Below are positions 39,604 through 47,802 of a DNA stretch of 64,000 nt, piece by piece. Location of the stretch: NCBI GenBank assembly GCA_012034765.1, contig JAAUOU010000008.1, positions 1 through 64,000 of the forward strand, in the 5' to 3' direction. Numbering within the stretch: position 1 is the first letter of the stretch; each line of letters opens with the position of its first letter. This stretch comes from Pleurocapsaceae cyanobacterium CSU_1_1. Its GTDB lineage: Bacteria; Cyanobacteriota; Cyanobacteriia; Cyanobacteriales; Xenococcaceae. Below the pieces are notes generated by a model. The model had not been told where the DNA came from and did no database searches. It was given only the letters and a program-made list of their open reading frames with translations. Both the position numbers and the translations under genes were made by a program.

Positions 39604-40446
39604 ATGGTAAAATTTGTCTCTGAACTTTATAATAAGTACCCAGGCAGCGATATCTATGTTGTTGGCACTGGGGCTAGTTTACGGGTTTTTCCTCTATCTT
39701 TTCTTGAAGGGAAGATTGTGATCGGCTTAAACATGGCATGGAAAGTTGCTCCCGTGCAGTACGCTATCACTAATCACCCCGATCTAAATATTCCTGAATT
39801 TATGCCAGACGAGCAACCACACCCTGAAATTACTTGGATCTCAGGATATCAGAAAAAAGAAACGGGAATTGGTTTAAAAGGAGTAGAATCTGATGACATG
39901 ATCGAATATGCCAAAAATAACTTTTATTTTTTCGACCATCTTCAACCTGGTCGCTCTAATACTCAAGCTCCTAATCTACCATGCGATCGCGGCAGGGTAC
40001 TCGAATGGGTCAAAAAACCTACGGAAAATTATTTGTACTTTTGGGGTTCTGTATCTGGTGCAGGAGTATGTTTAGCAGCTAATATGGGAGCTAAAAATAT
40101 TATCATGATCGGCTGTGATAACTGTTCACTACTGGCTAATCATCATGCTCACGAACAACACGTTCGCTGGAAAGGAGTTGATCCTAATCAACGATATAGA
40201 CAATATTACGAGGCTTTAGCAGAAGTACGTACTGTACTAAAAGAACGTGACATTAATCTCTTAAGCCTAACTCCCTTTATGGGTCTAGCTAATCCTGAGC
40301 AAGATTTTGCACATCTATGCACAGAACTTAATCAACCTAAACTGATTGAAACAACATTGATGTTTCTCCTCAAATCAATTGGCGAAGTTACTACGAATAT
40401 TATGCAGGGCAGTTCAAAAAACTGTCTAGGAAAGGGTGAAAATTAA
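39604..40446 (+). CDS. Rossmann-fold glycan-modification protein, DUF115/MptE-like
   Basis: The 280-residue protein starts with YPGSDIYVVGTGASLRVFPL, where VVGTGxSL is the nucleotide/sugar-binding loop of DUF115 (MptE/Maf-like) proteins. GKIVIGLNMAWKVAPVQYAI and ITNHPDLN fit the second strand. SVSGAGVCLAANMGAKNIIM and IGCDNCSL match the GGSVxxxAxxLAxxxGxxxIxLxGxD region of the family. Maf/DUF115 proteins are linked with sialic-acid-like sugar transfer or pterin pyrophosphokinase activity; here a CMP-sugar or other glycan role is inferred from neighbours. Confidence 0.55.
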   Translation: MVKFVSELYNKYPGSDIYVVGTGASLRVFPLSFLEGKIVIGLNMAWKVAPVQYAITNHPDLNIPEFMPDEQPHPEITWISGYQKKETGIGLKGVESDDMIEYAKNNFYFFDHLQPGRSNTQAPNLPCDRGRVLEWVKKPTENYLYFWGSVSGAGVCLAANMGAKNIIMIGCDNCSLLANHHAHEQHVRWKGVDPNQRYRQYYEALAEVRTVLKERDINLLSLTPFMGLANPEQDFAHLCTELNQPKLIETTLMFLLKSIGEVTTNIMQGSSKNCLGKGEN

Positions 40447-40547
40447 CTTACCTTAGCTCATCTTCAGTTTGGTAATTCCCACCTTTAATCTTATGTTAAT
40501 TAGTCAGAAAATTCGACAAGTCTTTAATCAAACAGGGCGTTTAGATT

Positions 40548-41558
40548 ATGAAGAAATATAAAATTGCCTGGAAATCCCTTGGAGGAGTTAAGTCAGCTAG
40601 CTTTAGATACCGCGCTCTTTTGCCATGTAAGTATTTAAAACAGCAAGGATGGTCTTGCGAGATTTTTAAACCTAAAAATATAGAACAATATCAAATAGTT
40701 GTTTTTCAAAAGCTATATGACGAGGAAAGCCTAGATTTAGTAAAAAAACTCCAAAGTAAGGGTGTAATAACCATATTTGATTTATGTGACAACCACTTTT
40801 TTTATCGACTTGAAGATCCTGATGCTCTCGTCGAAAGAACAGAAAAATTACAAAAAATGCTCGATCTTGCCAATGTAATTTCTGTATCAACACCAGAATT
40901 ACAAAAAACAATTAAATTGAAAACCAATAAGATACCAATAGTAATTGATGATGCTATTGAGCCTCCTAAAATCAATATTTTATTCAAAAAATATTTAAAT
41001 CTAAAAAAAGAATTTTTACCAAGAGAATCTTTTAATGTAATTTGGTATGGAAATGCTGGCACAGAAAATCCTCCCTATGGGATCATTGATTTAGTTAAAG
41101 TATTACCTTTTTTAGAGCAACTAAATCGAGAAATATCGGTAAACTTATCAGTAATTAGTAACTCATTTGATAGTTTTAAACATTATACTTCTGCTGCTAA
41201 AATTCCCATTAAATATTATCAGTGGCAACTCTCTAGTTTTCCTTATATATTTAGCCAGCACGATGTTTGTATTATTCCAATCAGTTTGAACCACCTGACT
41301 CGGTGTAAAACCAATAATCGCTTGGTTTTATCTCTTTTATTAGATGTTCCAGTCGTTGCTGATAAAATTCCTAGCTATGAAGAATTCAGCGATTTTGTTT
41401 TATTTTCTGACTGGGAAAATAATTTGCGCAAATATGCAAGTAACTCCCAGCTTCGTCAACAGCATATCAAGCACGGTAAAGAATATATTCTAGCTAAATA
41501 TAATCAAAATAGAGTTGTTTCTCAGTGGTCTAATTTATTTCAAACCTTGCTTGCTTAA
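40548..41558 (+). CDS. GT-B glycosyltransferase-like protein
   Basis: The 336-residue protein begins KKYKIAWKSLGGVKSASFRY and shows the GT4-like pattern: IFDLCDNHFFYRLEDPD, ISVSTPELQK, FNVIWYGNAGTENPPYGIID (second Rossmann start), then FPYIFSQHDVCIIPISLN and NNRLVLSLLLDVPVVADKIP as the donor end. The catalytic EX7E motif is only partly recognisable. The ribosome site is weak. It is codon-poor in G+C, like the other GTs of this arm. Sugar specificity unknown. Confidence 0.65.
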   Translation: MKKYKIAWKSLGGVKSASFRYRALLPCKYLKQQGWSCEIFKPKNIEQYQIVVFQKLYDEESLDLVKKLQSKGVITIFDLCDNHFFYRLEDPDALVERTEKLQKMLDLANVISVSTPELQKTIKLKTNKIPIVIDDAIEPPKINILFKKYLNLKKEFLPRESFNVIWYGNAGTENPPYGIIDLVKVLPFLEQLNREISVNLSVISNSFDSFKHYTSAAKIPIKYYQWQLSSFPYIFSQHDVCIIPISLNHLTRCKTNNRLVLSLLLDVPVVADKIPSYEEFSDFVLFSDWENNLRKYASNSQLRQQHIKHGKEYILAKYNQNRVVSQWSNLFQTLLA

Positions 41559-41593
41559 CCAAATACATTAGTCTAAATAGTCTTTGTTTAAAA

Positions 41594-42472
41594 ATGAAAA
41601 GCTTACTTAATAAAATGTTTACTGAAAAGCAATATCAGAATTTAGCCAATACTAAGAAAGAAGGCTTGAAACTTACTAAGAGTTTTCTGTTATCACCATT
41701 TAAAGCATTATCTCCTGGTATAAAATTAGGTTTAAATTCAGAAATGAATGTAGTCGAAAAAATGGATTATGAGCGTTACGATATTTGGCTCAACATTAAT
41801 TCGCAAACTGAATATAAAGTAAGACTAAATTCATGTAAAAAAGAGCCAGACACAGTACAGTGGATTGAAAATTTTTTACAAGCAGGAGATGTTTTTTATG
41901 ATATTGGTGCTAATGTCGGAGTTTACTCTTTTGTGGCTTCAAAATACTTTCAGGGGCAATTAAAAATATATGCTTTTGAGCCTGCATTTATGAACTTTAA
42001 TCAACTTTGTAAGAATATATATATTAATAAATGTCAAGATAATATTATTCCTCTACAAATTGCCTTATCCGATCAAACTATTTTAAATAATTTTAATTAT
42101 AGTAGTTTAACTATTGGCGGAGCGCAAAATACGTTAGGAGAAGCTATTAATGAAAAAGGAGCAGCTTTTAGCCCTGTCTTTACACAATATACTCTAAGCT
42201 ACAGAATTGACGACTTAATCGAAAACTTTGGACTACCAGTTCCTAATCATCTTAAAATAGATGTAGACGGAATTGAGTTTTTGGTTTTAAAAGGCGCGCC
42301 CAAAACTCTAGCTAACTCCTCATTACGCAGCATGATAGTCGAACTAGCTGAGGGAGAAAGAGAGCAAGAAGTTACCAATTACTTAAAGAATCAAGGTTTT
42401 AAATTACATTCGCAACATCCGAGAATGACACCAGGGTTGTTTAATTATATTTTTCAGCGCGATGTTGTTTAA
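41594..42472 (+). CDS. FkbM-family methyltransferase
   Basis: The 292-residue protein has FLQAGDVFYDIGANVGVYSF (SAM motif I with GANVG), IYAFEPAFMNFNQLCKNIYI, IPLQIALSD and HLKIDVDGIEFLVLKGAPKT, the standard order of the FkbM fold. FkbM enzymes O-methylate sugars or polyketides. The gene is followed by an oxygenase whose possible ATG at 42462 overlaps its stop. Confidence 0.87.
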   Translation: MKSLLNKMFTEKQYQNLANTKKEGLKLTKSFLLSPFKALSPGIKLGLNSEMNVVEKMDYERYDIWLNINSQTEYKVRLNSCKKEPDTVQWIENFLQAGDVFYDIGANVGVYSFVASKYFQGQLKIYAFEPAFMNFNQLCKNIYINKCQDNIIPLQIALSDQTILNNFNYSSLTIGGAQNTLGEAINEKGAAFSPVFTQYTLSYRIDDLIENFGLPVPNHLKIDVDGIEFLVLKGAPKTLANSSLRSMIVELAEGEREQEVTNYLKNQGFKLHSQHPRMTPGLFNYIFQRDVV

Positions 42473-42530
42473 GTTAATTGTAAAAACTATAGAGGCATTT
42501 ATCTATACTTTAAAAGATAATTTGAGCATC

Positions 42531-43301
42531 ATGAATTTTATTAACTACGAGCTAATCAGGCTATTTGAACAACAATTATTCAGGCAAAATCAGCCATTTC
42601 CCTGGTATAATTTTCCTAAGTTTTTAACTAACGAAGGTTTTCAACAGCTATTAAAAGATTTTCCTTCATTAGAGCTATTTGAAAAACATGAAGGACTAGA
42701 ACGAGTTTATGGTCAAAGACCGCACGATCGCTATTACCTGGCTTACGAAACATCTGTATACCATCAGATAAAGCGTCGGGACAAAGGAATTATTAACTAT
42801 AAACACTTGCCCCCAAGCTGGCAAATGTTTGTCAAGGAGTTAGAAACCAGTCAAATTTATCAAAATTTTATTAAGTCTCTGTTTAAAGTTACAGATTTCC
42901 AAATTCGCTATGCTTGGCATATGGGAGTTACTGATTCTGAGGTTTCTCCTCATAAAGATGCCGAACAAAAAGCTGGCACTCATATTTTTTACTTTAATAC
43001 TAGCGAGGATTGGGAAACAGCCTGGGATGGTGCGACTTTAGTACTGGGAGATAAGCTCAAAGACGTTATGAATCCAGATTTTAGCGACTTTACTACGGTT
43101 ATCCCGACTCAATTTACCAATAATCATAGCTTTCTCTTTAAAAATACGCCAAATGCTTGGCACGGCGTTAAACCTTTAAGCTGTCCACAAGGCAAGTACC
43201 GACGATTATTTAACGTCATTTTTGAGTTTCCGCAGACTAATAGCCCTTTATCCTTACCCAAAAAATTCTTAAAAAGAACCCTGTTGGGCTTACGCAACTA
43301 A
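42531..43301 (+). CDS. 2-oxoglutarate/Fe(II) oxygenase (prolyl-hydroxylase-like)
   Basis: From ATG 42531 it is 256 residues; an upstream ATG at 42462 overlaps fkbM but the family normally begins near INYELIRLFEQQL, so I prefer the later start. The beta-helix has VSPHKDAEQKAGTHIFYFNT (HxD iron ligands), WDGATLVLGD and FKNTPNAWHGVKPL (distal His) with Arg in YRRLFNVIFEF. It may hydroxylate a sugar or lipid-linked group, in line with the PhyH enzyme of the other arm. Confidence 0.75.
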   Translation: MNFINYELIRLFEQQLFRQNQPFPWYNFPKFLTNEGFQQLLKDFPSLELFEKHEGLERVYGQRPHDRYYLAYETSVYHQIKRRDKGIINYKHLPPSWQMFVKELETSQIYQNFIKSLFKVTDFQIRYAWHMGVTDSEVSPHKDAEQKAGTHIFYFNTSEDWETAWDGATLVLGDKLKDVMNPDFSDFTTVIPTQFTNNHSFLFKNTPNAWHGVKPLSCPQGKYRRLFNVIFEFPQTNSPLSLPKKFLKRTLLGLRN

Positions 43302-43335
43302 GAATCATGTTAGCAAAATCAGGTTGCCAGAAATT

Positions 43336-43455
43336 GCGATTACGCTCAAGCGCTTGCCCTAAAGGATATGCGGAGCGGTATGCTTTAGCACTAGCTCCGC
43401 GTCGCACCCGAATGGGTGTCTATCACGGATACACCTGCGGATATACCCTTCGGAT
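43336..43455. repeat. Dispersed HIP1-type repeat cluster, copy B
   Basis: The first 40 bases repeat the block at 4001-4040 (GCGATTAxGCTC, then TTGCCCTAAAGGATATGCG). Beyond it lie further short palindromes (GCGGAGC / GCTCCGC at 43370 and 43395; CGAATGGGTG; GGATATACCCTTCGGATCGC). It fills the gap between the oxygenase and GT8 genes. The apparent ORF at 43307-43489 is low-complexity reading of this repeat and is not a gene. Confidence 0.5.
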
Positions 43456-43485
43456 CGCCATTACATCAAAAAACAGGAGTAGCCA

Positions 43486-44340
43486 GTGAACGATCAAGAA
43501 CGCATACGAGTATTTATCGGTTCTGGAGAAGCTAGTCTTCTAGAAAGGAAAGTAGCGATCTATTCTTTACGCAAACATACCAATAGAGAATTAGATATCT
43601 ATGTTTTTAATGGTACTCATAATGCCATTGAATTAAACGATGAAGAACCGTTTTTAGCACCGCTGTCCTTAAAGCTTAAATACCGTAACATTACTGAGTT
43701 TAGCCTTTATCGATATTTAATTCCTCAGCTATGCAACTATCAGGGCAAAGCTATTTATATCGACTCAGATATCATCTGCTTGAGTGATATCGGCAAACTA
43801 TTTGATAGTCCCCTTGGTGACGGTGATTTTTTGGCAAAAAAAGATGCCTATATCCATGTAGGATGGGAGCTTTGGGCGTTGAGCGTCATGCTGATCGACT
43901 GTCAAAAATGTCGCTTCGATTTAGAAACCTACTATCAAGAAATTGCTCAAGGCTTATACAACTACACAGATTTTGCCTGCATGAGTCCAGCATTTTTAGC
44001 GCACCATCCCTACAAAATTGGCAAACTCGATCCTAACTGGAATGTACTAGATTATGTTAACCAAGATACCAAGCTAATTCACTACACCAACCTTCATACC
44101 CAACCTTGGAAACATCCCCATCATCCTGATGGCAAACTTTGGTTTACCTATTTCAATGAAGCGATCGCCGCAGGATATATAACTCAACAAGACATCGATT
44201 TAAGTTTGGATCGCGCCTATGTAAGACGAGACATTATGAATGGCAACTCCCCTTCACTACTAAAACTAGACTATATCAAAAAATCTATCGGCATGGTTAA
44301 AAAGTCAGTACGAAAACTTCGCCAGCCAAAATTGGCATAA
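43486..44340 (+). CDS. Glycosyltransferase, GT8-like (galactosyltransferase type)
   Basis: The 284-residue protein starts at a GTG (43486) preceded by CAGGAGTAG. It has VFIGSGEASLLERKVAIYSL, then EFSLYRYLIPQLCNYQGKAI and YIDSDIICLSDIGKLF with the DSD metal site, MLIDCQKCRF, LDPNWNVLDY and LIHYTNLHTQPWKHPHHPDG, all in the GT8 order. It retains the parts that the fragment at 38919-39550 has lost. It likely transfers a hexose to the glycan. The sugar is unknown. Confidence 0.82.
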   Translation: MNDQERIRVFIGSGEASLLERKVAIYSLRKHTNRELDIYVFNGTHNAIELNDEEPFLAPLSLKLKYRNITEFSLYRYLIPQLCNYQGKAIYIDSDIICLSDIGKLFDSPLGDGDFLAKKDAYIHVGWELWALSVMLIDCQKCRFDLETYYQEIAQGLYNYTDFACMSPAFLAHHPYKIGKLDPNWNVLDYVNQDTKLIHYTNLHTQPWKHPHHPDGKLWFTYFNEAIAAGYITQQDIDLSLDRAYVRRDIMNGNSPSLLKLDYIKKSIGMVKKSVRKLRQPKLA

Positions 44341-44401
44341 TCCCTAGTACCGCAACGAAGAAGCCAAAAATATTTTATCTTGATAAATTAACTAAAATAC
44401 A

Positions 44402-45397
44402 ATGTATGTATCCCCAAACCCAATCCAAGTTCATCAGTTTACTAATTTACTTAGGACAGAAGCCGAAGCAATCAATCGAGTAGCCCAACGAATAGAGTTG
44501 GAAAAAGTAGAACAAGCGTTAACCTTGCTAGCAAAATGTCAAGGAAAAGTGGTGTTGGCTGGGGTTGGCAAGTCAGGAATTATTGCCCAAAAAATTGCTG
44601 CTACCTTAAATAGTATTGGTACTCTGGCTGTTTCCCTGCATCCTTGCGATGCGCTGCACGGAGATTTAGGCATTGTAACCGCTGCTGATGTGGCGGTGTT
44701 TCTCAGCAATAGTGGCGAAACAGAAGAATTAGTCAGCTTAACTTCTGCCCTCAAACATCGACAAGTGCCGATTATTGCTATTGTTGGGAATGTTGGGTCT
44801 ACTCTAGCTCGTAGGGCAGATGTTTTTCTCGATGCTACCGTAGATCGAGAAGCCTGTCCTTTAAACCTAGCACCTACCACTAGCACGACGGTTGCCCTGG
44901 CGATTGGAGATGCTCTAGCCATGACCTTAATGCAGATGCGAGGAATTACCGCCGAATCCTTTGCCTTTAATCATCCCGCTGGACGTTTAGGTAAGCGTCT
45001 AACCATTAAGGTAGGAGATTTAATGTATTGTGGCGATCGCAATCCGACTCTCGCTCCAGAAGCTTCCTGGATTGAAATCGTCAGTGCTATTAGCTGTGGC
45101 GGTTTGGGAGCGGTCAATATAGTGGATGAACTGGGAAATCTGCTGGGCTTGATTACCGATGGCGATCTCCGTCGCTGGATGGAAAAAGTTCAACTATCGC
45201 AACTAGCAACTTTGAAAGCTAACAAACTCATGACTAAAAACCCGATAGTTATAACCCCCGATATTCTAGCTTACGATGCCCTCAAAATAATGGAGGAGCG
45301 ACCTTCACAAATTGATGTATTACCGATTGTCGATGTCAAAGGATACTGTTTGGGTTTGATTCGCCTGCACGATATTGTAGGGAGTGGTTTGTCATGA
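44402..45397 (+). CDS. kdsD: Arabinose-5-phosphate isomerase (SIS + CBS pair)
   Basis: The 331-residue protein has a SIS domain (VVLAGVGKSGIIAQKIAATL, SLHPCDALHGDLGI, FLSNSGETEELVSL, CPLNLAPTTSTTVALAIGDA) and two CBS domains (GDLMYCGDRNPTLAP, GLITDGDLRRWM, LMTKNPIVITPDILAYDALK). This is the KpsF/GutQ/KdsD family, which converts ribulose-5-phosphate to arabinose-5-phosphate, the substrate of KdsA. The stop overlaps the ATG of kdsB (ATGA), indicating a tight operon. Confidence 0.93.
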   Translation: MYVSPNPIQVHQFTNLLRTEAEAINRVAQRIELEKVEQALTLLAKCQGKVVLAGVGKSGIIAQKIAATLNSIGTLAVSLHPCDALHGDLGIVTAADVAVFLSNSGETEELVSLTSALKHRQVPIIAIVGNVGSTLARRADVFLDATVDREACPLNLAPTTSTTVALAIGDALAMTLMQMRGITAESFAFNHPAGRLGKRLTIKVGDLMYCGDRNPTLAPEASWIEIVSAISCGGLGAVNIVDELGNLLGLITDGDLRRWMEKVQLSQLATLKANKLMTKNPIVITPDILAYDALKIMEERPSQIDVLPIVDVKGYCLGLIRLHDIVGSGLS

Positions 45398-46122
45398 AAA
45401 TTTTAGCCGTAATTCCCGCGAGATATGATTCACAGCGTTTTCCTGGTAAAGTTTTAGCTCAGATTGGCGATCGCCCTATGGTTCAATGGGTTTATCAAGC
45501 TGCCAAAAATTGTCCTGATTTTAGCAAAGTGGTTGTAGCAACCGATAACCAAACCGTTGCCGATTGTGTACGGCAATTTGGTGGAGAGGTAGAAATGACT
45601 AGTTCCCATCACACTACTGGTAGCGATCGTGTAGCCGAAGTAGCAGAACGCTATCCCGAAATGACAGCAGTTGCCAATGTTCAAGGAGATCAACCCTTTG
45701 TCACCCCCAAAATACTCTCTCAACTTATCAGCCCTTATCTTAAAGGAGAGTCTCCCATGATGACTACTGTTGCCTGTCCTTTAGATCTAGACACAGGCTA
45801 TCAAGATCCTAATATAGTTAAAGTATTATGCGATCAATACAACCGCGCTATTTATTTCTCCCGTACTTCTATACCTTACTTTCGCAATACGGTTGACGTT
45901 CCTGTCTTTCATCATTTAGGACTTTATGCTTTTCGTCGGGATTTTTTAAATACTTACACTCAGCTAGAGCCAACACCAATCGAATTAGCTGAAGGATTAG
46001 AGCAACTGCGAGTTATCGAACATGGATTTGCTATCCGAGTTTGTTTAATCGAAGAAACTTTATTAGAAGTTAATACATCTGATGAACTTTCCAATGCTCG
46101 GCGTTTGATAGAGCAGTGTTGA
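45394..46122 (+). CDS. kdsB: 3-deoxy-manno-octulosonate cytidylyltransferase
   Basis: KdsB activates Kdo as CMP-Kdo. The 242-residue protein has the family opening KILAVIPARYDSQRFPGKVL, MVQWVYQ, VVVATDNQTVADCV, SSHHTTGSDRVAEVA, NVQGDQPFVTP and FRRDFLNTY. All expected CTP/metal residues (R, D in GDQP) are in place. It overlaps kdsD by four bases. With kdsA (22354) and the polysialyltransferase-like gene it completes most of a Kdo pathway; the KdsC phosphatase was not seen here. Confidence 0.95.
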   Translation: MKILAVIPARYDSQRFPGKVLAQIGDRPMVQWVYQAAKNCPDFSKVVVATDNQTVADCVRQFGGEVEMTSSHHTTGSDRVAEVAERYPEMTAVANVQGDQPFVTPKILSQLISPYLKGESPMMTTVACPLDLDTGYQDPNIVKVLCDQYNRAIYFSRTSIPYFRNTVDVPVFHHLGLYAFRRDFLNTYTQLEPTPIELAEGLEQLRVIEHGFAIRVCLIEETLLEVNTSDELSNARRLIEQC

Positions 46123-46173
46123 AATAACTCAATGGATTTATCAGTGGGGGATTCGCCTAGATATTTTAACGGT

Positions 46174-46245
46174 TTATTCAGTTATCCAAAATATTCGCCA
46201 TGCCAGTAGCGAAAGTAAGAGTCCTGAAATCAATAAAATTGGCAT
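46174..46245 (-). CDS. 23-residue membrane micropeptide (putative)
   Basis: On the minus strand an ATG at 46245-46243 opens MPILLISGLLLSLLAWRIFW followed by ITE and stop. A GGAG ribosome site lies 8 bp upstream (46251-46259 region), a good fit. The peptide is a single hydrophobic helix with a short charged tail, like cyanobacterial small photosystem or cytochrome subunits, but I cannot match it to PsbT, PetN, PsaM or similar. It is in the spacer between convergent kdsB and exbD. Confidence 0.35.
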   Translation of the reverse strand: MPILLISGLLLSLLAWRIFWITE

Positions 46246-46343
46246 TTTTTAGTCTCCAGATCGATCTTTAAAATTCGACGGCATACTTAAACCAAAAAAG
46301 TAATCAAGTCATTAATACCTTCTGGTAAACAATAAACTTTGAT

Positions 46344-46745
46344 TTATTCTCGCTCGGCTGCGATCGCCATTTTTGCCCCTGGTACTTGGCGCAGGCGATC
46401 CATCACCTTGACTACAGTACCGTGTTCGACTTTTTCATCGGCGTTAATAATTACTACAGACTCAGAATTAGGCTCAATCTTCTCAGTCAATGCAGCTTTT
46501 AAGTTATCTAGTTTAATCGGCTGACGATCTAAAAACATCTTGCCATCGGGTTCGATAGTAATATTTAGCTGTACCGACTGTTTCGGTTCTGCGCTTTGTG
46601 CTGAGGGTAAATCTACAGGCAAACCTTGCGATCGCGTTAAGAACAGCGTAGAAATTATAAAAAATGCCAAAATTGAAAAAATAACGTCAATCATCGGCAA
46701 AATGTTAATATCAAACTGCTCTTCAGGTTCATTGATGGGTTGCAT
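46344..46745 (-). CDS. exbD: ExbD/TolR-family biopolymer transport protein
   Basis: The 133-residue protein has one membrane helix near its start (INILPMIDVIFSILAFFIIS) with the conserved Asp of the proton channel, and a periplasmic domain with LPSAQSAE and IEPDGKMFLDRQPI. It overlaps exbB by 17 bp. With ExbB it uses the proton gradient to energise TonB. Its start is the ATG at 46745. Confidence 0.9.
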   Translation of the reverse strand: MQPINEPEEQFDINILPMIDVIFSILAFFIISTLFLTRSQGLPVDLPSAQSAEPKQSVQLNITIEPDGKMFLDRQPIKLDNLKAALTEKIEPNSESVVIINADEKVEHGTVVKVMDRLRQVPGAKMAIAAERE

Positions 46746-47376
46746 ATTCTTTTACTCTCTGATGAAAACGTCGATTGAGTAGTTCTAACTGACCGCCATA
46801 TTCTTGAATAAACGCTAATTCTCGCAGATATAAACCCCTAAAAGCATTGGCAAATAGCAGGGTAAAAATTGCTACCACTAATCCCATGACAGTAGAAATT
46901 AATGCTTCACTCAACCCTCCTGTAACCCCAGCAGAATTCGTCCCCCCAGCATTCCCCAAATCCATGGCGGAAAAAGACTGAATCAAACCCAAAATTGTCC
47001 CGAGTAATCCCAACAAAGGCGATGCGGTAATAATCGTTTGAAACAAAGTACCAAACTTTCTTAAAGTTGGTATTTCTGCCTGAACTGCACTGTCTAAAGC
47101 CAACCGAAACTCATCAGGGGTAGGCTGTTCTAATTCCATCGCTTCGAGGAAAATACGGGCAATCGGCAATTGAGCATTCTTTTTTAGTTGAGAAATGGCA
47201 GCAAAGCGATCGCTACGATACAAAGACAAAACTTCCTTTATAATACGACGTTGTTTGTTTTTGACCCGCCACCAAAAAATTATCCGTTCGATAATTAAGG
47301 CGATCGCCAGCAAGGAAAATCCCAGCAAGGGAATACTAACTATTCCTCCTGCCGTCCACAGGTTATCGATTGACAT
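46729..47376 (-). CDS. exbB: ExbB/MotA/TolQ-family proton channel protein
   Basis: The 215-residue protein has three membrane helices. The N-terminal helix VSIPLLGFSLLAIALIIERI and the signature GTLFQTIITASPLLGLLGTI, then GLSEALISTVMGLVVAIFTL are those of ExbB/TolQ. It transfers force to TonB with ExbD and is divergently placed to the TonB gene across a 426-bp spacer. Energy for TonB-dependent outer-membrane receptors (iron or vitamin uptake) is the likely role. Confidence 0.9.
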   Translation of the reverse strand: MSIDNLWTAGGIVSIPLLGFSLLAIALIIERIIFWWRVKNKQRRIIKEVLSLYRSDRFAAISQLKKNAQLPIARIFLEAMELEQPTPDEFRLALDSAVQAEIPTLRKFGTLFQTIITASPLLGLLGTILGLIQSFSAMDLGNAGGTNSAGVTGGLSEALISTVMGLVVAIFTLLFANAFRGLYLRELAFIQEYGGQLELLNRRFHQRVKEYATHQ

Positions 47377-47802
47377 AAATCATCTCTGCTAATTGAAAAT
47401 TATTTGCATTGTTTATTTTCAAACAATACCATAACTGCTCAGTAATTACACCCAATAATCTTAAAATTTTTGTACCGCTATTGAAAGGACTAGCTAACTA
47501 ACAAAAATTTCCTCCAGGATGAATTTATTGCAAACAAAGCTTGATCTAGATATATCCAAGACCTAATGTTGGATCGGGGTAAGAAGCCAGTATTAACTAA
47601 AAAACTGATTTAAATCATAAAATTTATTAGCAATGAGTAGCAATAACTATATAAAATGATATTTTATTCACTTAGCAATTAATTCTCATAAGCTCTTTTA
47701 AGTAAATGCGATCCGACTCAAGACTGAGGTTGGCGAGATCGGACTTCGCCAACACTTGGAGATCGCAGTATTACTCAAGCTATTTAAAGATAGATAACTC
47801 TG
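47377..47802. promoter_or_regulatory. Divergent exbB / tonB spacer with a hairpin and a weak Fur-like half site
   Basis: The 426-bp gap separates the two transcription units and should carry both promoters. A perfect 8-bp hairpin GTTGGCGA / TCGCCAAC lies in 47731-47756, inside a GCGATC-rich repeat. AATTAATTCTCAT at about 47678-47689 resembles half of a Fur box, which would fit iron control, but the dyad is poor. I see no gene in it. Confidence 0.35.

Noticed and set aside
43307..43489. 60-aa ORF between the oxygenase and GT8 genes
   Set aside because: It reads through a palindromic repeat cluster and has no family features.
46174..46245. Identification of the micropeptide as a photosystem or cytochrome b6f subunit
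   Set aside because: The sequence does not match PsbT, PsbM, PsaM, PetN, PetL or PetG patterns that I know.
47671..47695. Fur box in front of tonB
   Set aside because: Only one half site resembles the consensus, so I mention it in the spacer entry but do not call it.
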